A stretch of 62,000 nucleotides of DNA from Chrysomallon squamiferum (lineage: Eukaryota > Mollusca > Gastropoda > Neomphalida > Peltospiridae). Position 1 is the first letter of the stretch. Each line of letters begins with the position of its first letter. Where the stretch lies: assembly GCA_012295275.1 (NCBI GenBank), contig CM022673.1, forward strand, positions 19,273,810-19,335,809, written 5' to 3'. A model generated the notes under the pieces. It did not search any database. It saw nothing but the letters and a program-made list of their open reading frames with translations, and was not told where the DNA came from. Positions 25,348 through 41,000 of this stretch are shown here, piece by piece. Both the position numbers and the translations under genes were made by a program.

Positions 25348-28300
25348 ACCTTTTAATTTGTAAGTGTATCTTATTTTGAAACGGTGGGCACAATATCTCA
25401 TCAAAATATATGTTGATTGCTTGTAATTCCTATATAGTCCCAATCTAGCAACTGTTCATATAAATTATAAACTGATTTACAAATTACATTGTTGCATTTT
25501 CATATATTGTTAATAATTACAAAAGATTTCTTATTTTTAATTTTTAATTTTTAGGACTTTGAGTGCATCAAACCGAATACATGCTCTTGTTTTACTAATG
25601 ACCAGTGGCATGAGCATGGAAAAAAGTTAACTGACAGCTGTAGGGTCAAGTACGTAAAAAATAACACTTATCATAAAACACGAATATTTTGATAAGTATT
25701 TTTAAATTTATAACTTGTAAAATATAAAGTGAAAAATAAAAATTAAGCGAATGGAGATACCTTATAACTGATATTTAATAAACGGTTTCTACGATAAGTA
25801 TTTATGTTTGTTAACATAATTGATATGAATATTATTTCATAGTTTACCGATCTTTGATTTAGTTAATTGTTTTGGTATATCTAATACTGCTATGATTTTT
25901 CAGGAAATGCAATAATGGTGTTTGGGAAATTGAAGAAGATGCAAACTGCAAAAGTAAGTTTGATATGTATATTCAAATATTCAAATTCATTTACTGTTAT
26001 CCAGTTTCGCCATTTCACAATAATACATCAAAATAAAGCGGTATTTTGAACATTTGCAGACAGTAGATTTAAACATCATTTAAAAGAACTAGCTGAAGAT
26101 ATTATAATATTAATTTTGCAAAATTAAGAACGGCAACAGAGTAAATAGTTTTAGTATGAAATCGAAAAGGCAAAATCATTTTAAATTACTTAAACCTGAG
26201 CACAAAAAAGTTATTATTTGATTTTATTAAGCTGAGATAAAATATTATGATTTTAAATGTTATTAAATGAATTACGTTCTTTACAAAATCTTAATAATAA
26301 TTCAAATTTTAGCAACATGTCGCGTTTCTGGTACTTCGCCAATGTTTCAAACCTTTGATGGGAAACTCTACGAAATTGCTGAAATATGCTCTGGAGGCAA
26401 CGAAGGTATCACCTTAGTGCAGGGAGAAAATGTGGAAATTTCTTTGACATCTGTTATGTGCACAACAATGAACAGAGCATGTTCATACATTATCAAGGTT
26501 GGTCTGGGACCAAAGTTGCAGGTTACCATTTCAAAAGGTTCTGGAATTACAGTCAAATCTGAAGGTTCGGTCAAGCATTTCCCAGCAGGAACGAGAAAAA
26601 TGTATTTGGGCTATTACATCTCACAAGATTATGTATCAATTTTCCAAGGTCATGGAATATCGGTTTACTATGATGGTGGTAAGTACTGAATTTTTTATGT
26701 ATCTCGATATGTATGTATGTATGTATCTTGTTTTGGGTTTTTAGGTGGGATTTTTTGTTTGTATATGTATATATTTGATTAATTAGTTACTAAATGTTCT
26801 CGACATCTGAACGCGTTACTGGATTAATTTCCGTTATTACAGTAACGATCTGTAGTGTAGTTTTATAAATGAAAGAAAATATTTCAATAAAAAAAAATAA
26901 CAAAAAATAAAAACTGTTGCTGATGTTGCTGACTGTGTCAAGATCTAACATTTTTAGTTAGATAACAGATATTTCGAATGACCGTTCGTGCATGGATTGT
27001 TTTACTCCAAGGACACGTTAATAAAGACAATCACTGTTGTTAAAGCAATATATCTAAGTAGACATTTTAATTAGAATTGAGATGCCCATTGTCGACTATA
27101 ATACTCATTGTTTTATCGATTTAAATACCATATCAGCTGAACTTATTAGAAAATAATAAATTAATCGAATCTTAATTACTTAATTAATTGGCCAACAAAA
27201 CAAACTTACTAAATAGCCTATTTACTTTGAAGTTTCTATATTGTTCCGGTATCTTACCTGTTATGCTGAGTTTGTAGCATTTCTCAGTTATGTAGAAAAA
27301 TGCAAACATATGTAAATTAAACATAAATGTTGTTTTAGAGGATTTAGAGAATAAGCAAAGAAAGAAGAACCACCACATCAAAATATTATTAAATCCACAG
27401 TCCAATAAATAGGGTACTGAAAAATGTTAGAAATTAAAAGAAAATAAATCATATGCCAATACCTTGATTGCCACCCCCGGCTCGGTTTGTTATTTGCTTT
27501 GCAAAACAGAAAATGAGGTGTAATCCATTATTTGTGGCTATGTGGCTAAGTGCTTCGAACGATATGACCATGAACACAATTAATTATTGCTGTTCTTATT
27601 AATATTCTTATTTATCTTCTTCTTCTTCTTCTTCTTATTATTATAATAATTATTATTATTTATAAAGATAAATGTTAAATGTTTACAATTTATTGAATAA
27701 TTATTCTAAATCTTCTTTATATTCTATATTATTACTTATAGATGCGAGCATGTCAGCTTGTAATTCTTTATAATTATTTTGATAACTGATAACATCATAT
27801 CAATACTGATGGTTTTTACAGGACAAAATGTGCGTGTTGAAATGGACAAAAGGTATAAAGACAAAGTAAAGGGCATGTGTGGAAACAATAACGGTAAAAA
27901 TGGTGACGACTTTCAAGACAGAAATGGACAAATACTCACTTCTGAAACTGAATTATACAATGCCTTTAAAGATGACGATTGTCCAGAATTAAAATCAGTT
28001 GCTGCAAAGGACACATGTATCGTAAGTAATTTCTGTTTATCAGAAAAATCCCACACTTTTCGATTTATACAGTATTATTTTAAATGCTATTAATATTTGC
28101 TCAAGAAAACCTCTAATGATACTGATGACAAGAACAGTTTAATTTTAATTTTAATTTCAATTTTTTAATTTTAAGATTAATGAGGACAGGAAGAAATGGG
28201 CACTTCATTCATGCGACATCATTAAACATGGCTCAATATTTGCAAGATGTCGAAAGGCCCTGATTGGTCCTGATATTGATGATATGTACAGTCACTGCAT

Positions 28301-29081
28301 GCAAGAAGCTTGTGGGTATGTTGATTTATGTTTTTTTTTGTATATCCATCTTGTATATTATGTATATTTCCGAAAGACTAGCTTTGCAAATCGTTTCGTA
28401 TGATTAAATGTTAGTTTATTTTTGCTAGCAAATATTTGTATTTTGTTAAAATCAAATTAGGAAACAGATATACTTCTTCGGAACAGATATTTTCAAACAA
28501 TTTTATCCGCTTTGTTTAACCCACGCGAAGTGTTATGGAAGATAAGCATTTACGTGAGTTACAATGCCAGAAACAACTGCAAGGCGATGATCTTACATCC
28601 ATCGAAAAATAGCTGTGAATCTTTATGGAAACCTTTCTAATGAAAGTTATTTTAAAGATTTAGGAATTAGTCGTTATCTCCGTGTAATGTCTTCAAGACA
28701 AGATCAGTACATACCGACAACACAGTTACATTAACTGTGACCATTAGTATGGTACCTGAACAATCAGGTGTAATATTAAATATTCAAGGTCAATGAATCT
28801 AATTGTAAATAAAATTCTGAACTGTTGCAACTGTTGTAGTAAATCTGTTAACCGTAAGAAGAAAACTCTAATGCTTTCCCTAATTACGGATCTAGCTAGT
28901 AAAAGCATTATGATGGTAAATGACTAGCTAAAGTTATTCAAACTGTGAAAATTAAATCTGCCTTTGATACAAATAGTGAGTTATTTAAAACTTTATTATA
29001 TAGTTTGAAGAATGCTATTCTTTTCCAAAATATTGTTTATTTAGTAAATGCATAGAAAAAAAAAAAAAAAAAAAAAAAGAT

Positions 29082-29112
<31 letters not shown>

Positions 29113-30175
29113 CTTAATTTGTAAAGAATAATAAATTAAATTAATAAAATTATATTATTTACCTTAAACCTGGCGGCAAACTGCCATAACGCCGGTCACG
29201 TGTTCACAATTTATTGATATAAATTGTATATAATTATTTTAATGCTTTTAATATATTTATTGCATTTTAATTCTTCTACTTCTTCTTTTTAAAATGATTG
29301 TTATTATTATAAAATTTGTTTAGCTTTTTTATCTTTTATTATTAATCTTTATGTATTTTATTTATTTTAAATATATTTTTGAGGAGAAATTTATTTAATT
29401 CACCTCCTTTTATTATAAAGTAAATGCTGATTGTCGCAACATCGGCCATAATGATATTCGCTGAAGTGAAAGCTATTCTATGAAAGTGGCATAACGGTTA
29501 ATTTAATGTTAGCCGAAATTACATAAAGCGGGGTATTACCAATTAATAAACTTTCTGATTCTGTTTTAAAATACATTTTCAGATGATAACTTCAAGAAAT
29601 TCATAATTTGATATAACATCTTATCTGTTTTATTATGACTCCATTAATCGTTATATTTGGCGGTGACCTAAGTAGCTTTACTGAATTCTTTACTAATATT
29701 AATATATTTTTAGTTGCGACAAGGGTGGTGATTGTGAATGTCTCTGTACTGCTATATCCAACTTCGCTGATTTGTGTAATAGCAAAGGATTCCCTGTAAA
29801 CTGGAGACATCGACGTCTGTGTCGTAAGTGAATAACAATAAACACAAATTTAAGATTACTAGTAAACATACTTAAATGCATTTTATATTAAAAAAATCAT
29901 AACAAAAAATAATTATTTACATTCCAGCATTATCAATAATTCAATAATGTAACGTTTGTTATTTCTGCTTAACTGAAAGTAATCGTTATGAATTGTTTTA
30001 GATATTACAGGAAATATTACACCATATAGTCACAGGTATTACTCGAAATATTTCAGATATCATAGATATTCACACATGCTCACACAATAATTGTACACAT
30101 TTACTAAATATGTATAATAGTATAAAAGATAAAATATATCTAGTGGTAGTTTGTTACAACAACAAAAACATCATC

Positions 30176-30214
<39 letters not shown>

Positions 30215-33200
30215 AATAATAATAATAATATTATTAATTATTTTTTTTGAAAATTATTTTTAGCCATGCAGTGTGATTTTGGAAGCCAGTATAGATCTTG
30301 CGGGCCAACATGCCAGCCAACTTGTTCCTCGGCAGGAAACAGTACTGAATGTCAGAGTTCGACCTGCATAGAAGGATGTTTCTGTCCTGAACATATGGTG
30401 GTCGCAGGTAACTAGCATTTATTTATAAAAGCGTGAACTTTTCTTCCTTATCTGTTTTTTGCCAGACTGTCTATCTAAACTTGGATTTATTTTTATAGAT
30501 TATTTTCACAAAGCTTTTGATTTTAAAATCATTCAGTTGTTAGACCTTGCACCTTTTTGAAAATGAAATTTATTACGTAATGATCTGCAATATAGTCATC
30601 CCCTAATATTAAACTATTAACCATTAATGATTTTCTAGCATGTGTTATATATATTCAATATGCATATACACTAAATAAATCATGTGACACTGTCGTGTGT
30701 TCCTGGCATGGTCTTTCTGGGTAAACTGATCTGTCAGTGACTCTATTTGTATATCGTCAAGCATTGAACTGTGACGCTGTAATTCCTTGATGTTTTCATG
30801 TAAAATACAGATTTATACCTGATAAAACTATTTTGTATTTGTTAAGAAGTCAGTTAAGCACTATTTTCTTGTCTAAATTCTGGTATGCATTTTATGCATG
30901 GAAATTGTTTTTCTTATTTGTTGTAGACAATGACGGTCCAGAAATTAAATGTATTCCGAAAGAAGAATGTCCATGTGTAGTGAATGGTGCAGTGTACTTG
31001 AAAGGGCAATATTTCACAAAAGACTGCATGAATTGGTTAGCGTCTATTAATTAATTAACATATTTTATATAATGTTATGAAGTCTTTAGGATTAATTATA
31101 AAATTAACGTCAATATAGTGTGTCGTTTTGTAATTAATTAGTTGAATTATAAATTAAGAAAATAAATTATAAAAATATATAAGAAATTATACTTACTTTA
31201 ACAGAATCAGCTAGTCTAATGAATACCATAAAACTGTATGGGTATGCATGCTTATATATATGTATGTATATATGTATTATGTATATTGTTGGGGTGCTAT
31301 TTATCTGTGGACATTTTGCAATCTTATCCTGAATAATTCCGATATGACGCTACATATACATTTTAAGCAGATTACCAGAACATTTCGATATTTCCATATA
31401 AAGTACGTTCATTTTTAATTCTATTTTAAAGTTCATGTTCCAATGGCAAAGTAGAATGTACGGGTAAAAACTGTACGGAGTACTGTGACGAAAGTGTCAA
31501 CTATCACTGCCTTAGAGGTGGTAGGTGTGTTCCGAAAAAGAATCGTTGTGATAAAATTATCGACTGTCCAGGAGGAGACGATGAAATGGGATGTGGTATG
31601 TACTTATTGTTTGCTATACATTATAGAGTTTGAACTTATGTGGTATACTTGGAAATTCTCTCTGAATTAAATTCATTGAAATCATTTGGTTTTCACGATT
31701 ATTACTTAAAGATGCTATCCAATGTAGAACAATTATCTTCGACAATTTCATGAATAAACATTAAAATTCGAACAAAGTTGAAGAAATTGTTCATTTAGAC
31801 CTTATCAAGTCTGGTTTACACAAACCATAAATTAAAGAGAGAAATTTGTAAACAATTTGTAGAATGTTTATATCTGTATTTATTTTAGTGAACTGAACAA
31901 TATATTTTATTGTAATTAAATTAAATATACATATATTTGTGTTTATATTCACCTGTAAAAAAATAAATAGAGAAACTGAGTGATGCACAACATTAAGATA
32001 TTGTTCATAAACAAATACATTTCAGCGAGAGCTGATTTCATTTTAATTATACAGGTTCTAGAAATAGGCAGGGAACTTCCCAAACGATACAAAATAATAT
32101 GAGTTGATAGCCTGGTTCCTTTTTCATTTCTTGGAACAGATCGGCTATTGATAGCTCTCTTATAACGCTCGTTTCTATTCGTGAACGTATTGTTAATATT
32201 TTCAGGAACCTGTGAATTCTTTACATGTGCCAATGGTAAATGTATTTCAAATAAAAAGGTTTGTGATCAGGCAAACGACTGTGGTGACAATTCAGATGAA
32301 AGTGACTCGATATGTAGTAAGTATTACAATGATTTACTATTATTTCAATACCACCACCAACAAAGTCTTAATTAAATAATGTAATAAAAAAGAAAAATAC
32401 TAATAATAGTGAATGAACATATACTGATTCTGTCTTGTGCTAAATGAAAATCTTCCTGTAAATATCATTTCTCCATCCCTATTTAGAATATTAATTTAAG
32501 AGATTTTTTTATTTATTTATAGCTCCAAATTTCATTTTATGGTTATACATTGTTTCTGTATTAATTTCAGACTTGTGTTCAGGGGACAAAATATTTGTCT
32601 GCAAAAATACTTCCAAACTTCAATGTGTTGAAAGAAATTTTGTTTGCGATCGTTCAAATGACTGCATGGATGGCTCGGATGAAGTTAACTGCACCTGTAA
32701 GTATAGAATACTTGTAATATTAAACATTTAACTTTGACATTCATTAAAGTTTATATACCTAATTGGAAGTGTACGATTTAAGCGATATATTTTCTCTTGT
32801 GTAATGTGCATATAACAATACCAGCATATAACAAAACTCATATGAAATGTTTATCAGTATGACACCGAAATAATTGTGCTTGATCTTTGAAACGTAGACT
32901 AAATACCTGTTTAAACTGAAATCTCTATCCGATACTTTTATGTTAGTGCTGACAAAATGTGATTATTCTGTAAATTGAAAAGATTACTGTCAAGTTTTGG
33001 CATACATACATAAGATTACTGTCAAGTTTTGGCATATATATATATATATAAAACTTGACAGTAATTTTATGTATGTATGTATGTATGTATAAAATAACAA
33101 CCAAAAACAACAACAAAACCCCCAAAACAACTAAACAACAGCAACAAAAACAATAACAACAACAAAAAACAACAATTTTTTTTTTACAAAAACCTCATAC

Positions 33201-33634
33201 ACACCAAAAAAACAACAAAAAAACAAAAACAAATCAATAACAAAAGAATAAATAAAAGAGCTAAATAAATCACCTGAAATTAAGAATTTACTGATGATAA
33301 ATATAAATGGGAAATACAGTAACTGATAAAACCTTTCGCTTGCAATCATAGATTGTCCCACTGACCATGTCAACTGCGGTAAAAAAGCCTGCATTAGTAA
33401 AAATAACACTTGTGACGGACATGTAGACTGCGATGATGGTTCTGATGAAATGGGCTGCAGTATGTATATTTGTTTTACGTGTTAATATATATATCTTATG
33501 ATCATTTTGTTCATTATATTATTTATTTATAGTAATAAATTCTGAAATAGAAAATGAAAAGTTATCGCTATCCATTTGAATTCGAAAATTACAGACAGCG
33601 TAAAACACGGTCAGAACAACAACAACAACAACAA

Positions 33635-33692
<58 letters not shown>

Positions 33693-34161
33693 TAATATAT
33701 CGTTCTTGTTTTCTATTCAGTTCTGAAGAACATTAAAATTGATTAAGAATTAATGTCTAATTTACCTGAAACAAATTTATTTCCATAAATCTTCTTGATA
33801 TAATTCACTCATATTCAATTACAAATACATAATTTTTCATGATTTCCCTTGCAGCAACTCCGCCGACTACAAGTAAGTGTGTTTTTATATTACATTATTT
33901 TCAATATGTTTTGTAATTTCAGTATATATTTCAGTCGTATGTATTGTAAGTCAAAGCTATCTTTCGTATTTTAAGCTCGTATTCAATAATAAGTTTGAAA
34001 TGTTTTATATCTGAAATACATGTAACTAACCGAATAGTACAGAAGGGTTAGCTGTTGTTATGAACAAATTCTTTCATACAGAATCCTTTTCAGCATTGTC
34101 TCTTTCATAAATTTTTATAAATTTCAAACTTAGCAACATTTGATATCCGTATCTATATGCA

Positions 34162-34212
<51 letters not shown>

Positions 34213-34372
34213 GTATCTGTCTGTCTGTCTTCTGTCTGTCTGTCTGTCTATCTATATATCTATGTTTGTATGTATGTGTGTATCTATGTATGTATGTATG
34301 TATGTGTGTATCTATCTATCTGTCTGTCTGTCTGTCCATCTGTCTGTCTGTCTGTCTACGTGTGTGTGTGTG

Positions 34373-34408
<36 letters not shown>

Positions 34409-35860
34409 TGTGCATGTCTGTGTTATTGTCATTATTATTATTATTTTAAAAATATTTTCCCTTTATCCCCTCTAAGAATATTGTGGATTGTTTTTATGTG
34501 ATCAAACTAAATGTTTCAAAACTTTTCTCTGCTGTCTGATATAAAATGTAAAATAATTATATTTTAACATGTGTTTTAATACGACACGATATGATACGAT
34601 ACGATATGATATGATAGGATATGATATATATATATATTTATATATACACACACACACACATATACATACATACCTATAAATTGTATTTGATTTGTACATA
34701 TAAGTGAATGTGTTTGTATTTGTGTGTGGTGCTTATTTTGTACTTTCTCTCGTTAATATCCAGTTGTGCATTTGGAAGAGTACTGGTTAATTTGAACATT
34801 TAACAATTACTTTGTAGCTCCAGCTGTCTGCAAAGATATTGTTGTGGAGTCGAAATATGTATTGCTACCAGGTCTTAAGCAACAGCAAGAAGACCTGCTT
34901 ACATCTGGAGAAATGAAACTAACACCTGATGGTGCATTTGCAACTTTCACAATAAAATTACTCGCAGAAGAAGATACACCAACAGTCTTAAAATCTTTGA
35001 CATTCACAACATCCGGAACAGTGAAAAGTATTAAAACAATAACTCCAATTCAGGATTTGGTAAGCTGTTGTTAGTTTTCTTTTTCTTGTTACAAAATAAG
35101 GTATTCCTAGAAATCTTTACAAATGTCTGTAATATTTTAAAATTAACATTCCAAAATTTAACTTAAGTCATTTTATAGTAGTTATATTAAAATTAACACT
35201 CATAAATATTATCATATCTTATAATTCACTACATATTTGTTTATAATTATATATACCTTAGTAAACAATTATATTCGATTTAAATTAGCATATTTATCAT
35301 TGTTGTTTATAATGTTTGCGGCTTAGAATTACTATAAATATTAAAATGTCAGATCTAATATATATTTTTTCAAATGATATGTGGTCAGTAATAAAAGAAT
35401 GTCTAAAATATATATATATATATATATAAATAAACAATTGAAAAAGCAAATTAAAAGAATATTTTATGCATTATCATTTCTAATTTCAGGCCTTTAGTGC
35501 AACAAATGTGTCTGATGGATTCAGAGTATATACCGTTGATGCACAGTATACCCATTTCCAGGCAATTCAGCTCGTTTTAGAGCCAGCTAAATCAAACGAA
35601 CTAATTACTTTTAAACAATTATCCATAAAGGCCTGTTTCAAGCCAGGTATGAATTTTAATCAAAATATAAACCTCTGAATTTTTTAAAATACGCTTTAAG
35701 TACTTCGATGTATATAAAATTTTCCTACGTTTGGATAAAATCAGTTTTTCCCCCGAAAAAGATATGGTGTCCATTGGAAGAGAAATGCACAAATTGTTAT
35801 GGAATATAATGTAACATACTGGATAACAGGAGATTTCTCTTGTATTAATTTTTGATTAAT

Positions 35861-35942
<82 letters not shown>

Positions 35943-38900
35943 CGCTTTAATATTTCAATGTGAAATTAATTATAGTTTATAATTTCACAGTGTAACTGAA
36001 GATATTATTATATTATTAAACTTTTAATTACAATGTTACCAGGAACTCCGACAACGCCAGTCACAACTTCCGCCACCACAGGCGCGACACCGACCAGTAC
36101 AACTACGACTGTCACGTGTGAGAAAGGAATTGTATGCAGGTCGAACACAACAGGTTTCATAATATGTCTTGCACCAGAGTTTCTCTGTGATGGTATACAG
36201 CACTGTGAAAACAATGAAGATGAAACTATGAAGGATTGTAGTATGTGTACACTTTTATTTTCTCTTTATACTGTTCAGTCATCAAAATTCATTTATTCTC
36301 TAAATGTATAATTGCAAATACTATTTATCATAAAAAAAGACACACAGCCCCACAGACATACACATATGTTGTAAATGATTTAAATTCTGTAGTTACATGA
36401 TAATATTTTCAATTTTAGAATTAATATGCTATTTCTAATTTAATTTCATTTTATTTCAGAAACAACACCGAGAAGTACACCTCCTAGTCCCACAGGTATT
36501 TAGTTCACTAATTAATCTTTCTTCTTCTTTTTTTTTATCTTCAAAAATTATTTATTTTTATATCATATAAATTCATATAAATCTTTATATCGAGTGCACA
36601 TTATACTGATATGAGAGATGTACAATATTTTGAAATTAAGTGGACGCTGGCAAAATGACAGATTATATATACAAAGAATATGATCGAATATAATAATTGA
36701 TGTAACAAAATATACATAGTAAAAGTATTACTGATATTAATTTCATCTAGCTAAGGAGGTTTAACAAAATCATAATAAAATGAAGTTAAATAATTATTTA
36801 TTGAATATAGTTGATTTTAATCTTCTTCTTGAATATAATACTTAATTGTTATATTCATCAAATCTGTGCTATTTTATTATAATATTTTTTTTTTTTAAAT
36901 CTATTTAGTATAACATTCTTGTTCTAACAGTAATTGTGAGTGTTGCTTTTTGTGGGTTTTCGTTTTCTGTTTTCAGTTTTGATTTAAATTTATCTTATGT
37001 TACATAATCTACTGATTTCATTTTTTAAATTGAAATTAATTAAAGTTTGTAATTTTATCGAGTAAGTGAACACATTCTCATATTCCAAACTTTTCATTAC
37101 TAAACTACCAGTATCTGGCACAACGTCTTTCACAAGTCCCACCATCACCAGTGCGACACCGACCAGTGCAACTACGACTGTCACGTGTGAGAAAGGAATT
37201 GTATGCAGGTCGAACACAACAGGTTTCATAATATGTCTTGCACCAGAGTTTCTCTGTGATGGTATACAGCACTGTGAAAACAATGAAGATGAAAATATGA
37301 AGGAATGTAGTATGTGTACACTTATATTTTGTAATGCATTGATTCTCTAGGTTTATAATTGAAAATTCTATTGCACACTCATTGACACACACATCACATA
37401 TACATACAAACAAACATCCATCCAAATCTGCATACAGAAATACATAGATTAATATCTACCTTGTGAGTAACCTAAATTCCCGGCAGAAGAGGTAATCGTC
37501 AAATGAAATCGTGGTCACAAATTAAGGTATTCAGTTTTAACAATAATTGATAACTTCTAATATGCCTTCATAAATTATAATTCTTTCTGAAACTTATGGT
37601 GAATACTCTCATTTTATTTCAGAAACTACACCAACAACTCCACCTATATCTACTGTTCCAACCACAGGTATTCTTTTCACTAATTAATCATTCTTTTTGT
37701 TTTGCAAACATTAATAAAATGTCTCTTACATAAATTTAAATATCTAATAAAAAATTTGAGAATTATTTCAATTAAGCGCTTTATTATTATCGTTATTATT
37801 ATTATTATTTTTTGTTACATGTGCTTTTTAATAAAGCCTGTATTATCAAGCTCTGTCAAAACATTTTTATTTTCAAATTATATGTCTAGTGCATTTCTGC
37901 TCATACTGACCATTGTATTTAAAAAGAATATCATCCGTGACTGTTCTGTGCTCCTTAGAATAACCTAAAATAATTATTTTGACAAACAACCGGACACTGT
38001 AAATAATTTACAAACCTTTAATTTTGTTTGTCTCGGAAGCTAAAAAATATTATGGATATATCGTTTTTAACTTGTTTCTAATTATTTATTTTTTTCACCT
38101 CGACATTCGCACAGTAACCTGAAGAAATAAATACCTTAATTACATTTAGATGTGAATGATTAAATTTCTTTTTTCTTATAAGAGTAGCTTAATAAAAAAA
38201 ATGTATCGAATATTTTTAGGTCCTCGGACAACTGTCCCATCAGTAACAACACCTTCAACAACGACAGGTAACATCTTTATTAATATAAATAAAATAGTAA
38301 TAACTGCACAAAAGCAGTCTAAAAGTTGTATAGTATTTTGCCTTTTCTTACGAACATAATCTTGTTGAAAGGGAAAATTTAAAACATTCAAAGTGGATCA
38401 TTTATTTACAAATAGTATAATTTTACATCAGACGTAATTTTTTATTTGAAACTATTTTACATATTAACAAATTGTTTTTCAGTTCCATTTATGTGTTTGT
38501 ATAACCTTAAAATAAAATCTATTTTTAGAAGTTAGCTTATCTGCTGCTGACCAGAAGTACCTTTTCAGTATCGCTTAATGTAACAGAAAAAGTACCGATT
38601 TGGATTATTATGCCCAAATTATCTGATTATAGACATATTTCTTAAATAAATATCTGAGATTATTTGTGTTAGCATTCATTCAATTCATCTCTTCATGTGA
38701 CATACTAACCTGTATTAAATGTTAATTCTTCCAGCTGGTCCCTGTAAAGATAATATGAATCGTGTACCAAAAAGTGATTATGATATAACTCCGAACGGAC
38801 GAGTATTATTTGGTGCAGAAAACACTGCTGTAGTTACTGTGTCAACTAAGAAATCGGGAACTAAAACACAGTGGTTTCAGATTACTTTTGACGTTCCCGC

Positions 38901-41000
38901 AGGAATAGATAAAGTTGAAATTGTAATTGGTGACAAAAAAGTAAGTAGCATAATAACATATGAATATTACAAATACTAAACTTTAAGAAAAAATACAAAA
39001 ACAAAAACAAAACAAAAACAAACAGTAACAACAACAAAAATGTTTGTTATTGTTTTAATAAAAATGTTAAATCTTAGACAAATAGCAAGACAATCCATTT
39101 AAGGAAACAGAAATTAAATAAAAAGAATGAATTTATTCGTATGATGGATCACTTAACTGATTAATGTTTCTCGCTGCGCACTTATCTACATCACCTATTC
39201 AGTAATACAGTATGACTGATAGATTTCTTAGTGGCTTATGATTTTCTGTTTCTGGAGAATATCCTTTTCCGCTAATGGAGGAACTCAGAATGACAGTTGC
39301 GGTATTCACCTACCATATCATTATTATAAAAATCTAATTATTGTTCAAAACCTCCATTAATTATTTGTATGAAATCATTGATGGCTTAAATACCGTCAAA
39401 TATGTGATAACTGACTTTAAAGGGCCATGACTAGATGGCATATACAAACTCAAGACAAAAAAAAAAAAAAAAAAAAAGAGAGAGAGAAAAAAAATCATAT
39501 TTTTATTATTTAAGAAACAACAACAAACTAAACTAACAGAATTTGAAAAACATAAATAACGTCATCTACAAATATATTTATAAAAATGCAAAATATTGTT
39601 TATTAATCAAGATGTGTTTCACGAGTTAGTTTATATATATAAGCTTACATTATCATCTTAATTATGATTTATATGCAACAGATCTGCAAAAATGATCTGT
39701 ATCTTAGATGATCTAATATAATTAGAAGTTCTGTCAATTATTTCTTTTGTTTTTCTTTTATGTTTGTCTGCACTACCTGGAAAAAGGATACAACTTTGTT
39801 TTTTTATGTATTCCATTTGGTTTGATATTTAAAAATTAGCCTATAAGCGGAATACCTCTTTCATATAAAGGCATTATTCAAATAAAATGAAGCATCGAAT
39901 GCATAGTTTATAATTATCAGTGTCATTCTGTTGCACATCAATAATACATATATTTTTGTAAATAATACATATTTTTCCTATAACGTTTTTGTAAAATAAA
40001 AATAAAACCATTGTCTCTTCAACAGCAAATAACTTGTAGAGAAAATCTTCAAGTATTCCATCTGCGTATATTGTATGTATATATGTATGTATGTAGGTAG
40101 GTAGATAGGTAGATAGGAAGGTAGGAAGGTGGGTATGTCTAACAAAATTACTTGAAAAGTGAAAAAACAATATTTTGAAAATTTATTTACTGTTATTATT
40201 ATTATTTTTACAATTATTTAAAGAGTGATGCTAAATTTACCGATAACAAAGTGGAATGGTCGAGCGGCAGTGAGGGTGTCGAAGGAGAAAATGTTACGAT
40301 AACACTACACCGCAGTGCAAATGGTCCTACGTCAGTAGATGTAGTTCAGAGCTTGAAGGTTGTTGCCTGTGAAGAAACAGGTGAGTTATTTCTGTATATG
40401 TAGATATAATTATGGCAGTTGATGATACCACATCTATTCATTTATGTATAAACATGTAAAAAAGAAAACAAAAATCCCATAAAACTTAGTCTTGCTGCTT
40501 GCGATTAACTATTTTAAAAATAGCGAAGACAATGTTCATTGTGAGGTTATTTCTATATACTCTCTTCAATTAAAAACTAATCCACAGCTGTATATAGGAA
40601 ATGTTTTATTCCTTTTGAATTAGCGAAAACCTGTTTGCTTACAGATATATATAGACAAACGGATATTGTTTCTTTATTTATCTGTCATGATATATATCAT
40701 GATATACACAAGGATTTTTAATGCTATATTTAATTTTTGATTTGACTATGTATATATAACGTGCACGAAAATACATGAATTATCAAGGCATCTTGATTTG
40801 TCTTGTAGGTACGACAACACCAACGCCTTCGACGCCATCAGGTATTACAAATTTGACTTATAAAAGCTTCCTGGTATAACATACTAGTTTTGGATTAGGG
40901 TAGAATGAGGCTATTCATAAATACATATGATATGAATGCAGCTGTTTAGCGGTATCGATTTATAAGACATCATCAGTTTACAGAATACTGTAGTGGTAAA

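Noticed and set aside
26267-26312. ATG upstream of exon 21 as a separate gene start
   Set aside because: The stretch between the ATG and the acceptor is intronic and has no signal peptide worth the name. Exon 21 joins exon 20 in phase, giving the usual VWC-to-VWD transition.
33554-33736. Poly-Gln/poly-Asn protein
   Set aside because: CAA/TAA microsatellite with no splice support.
34140-34501. YLSIYLS and VCVCV repeat proteins in two frames
   Set aside because: Compound tetranucleotide and TG microsatellite. All frames are open simply because the repeat lacks stops.
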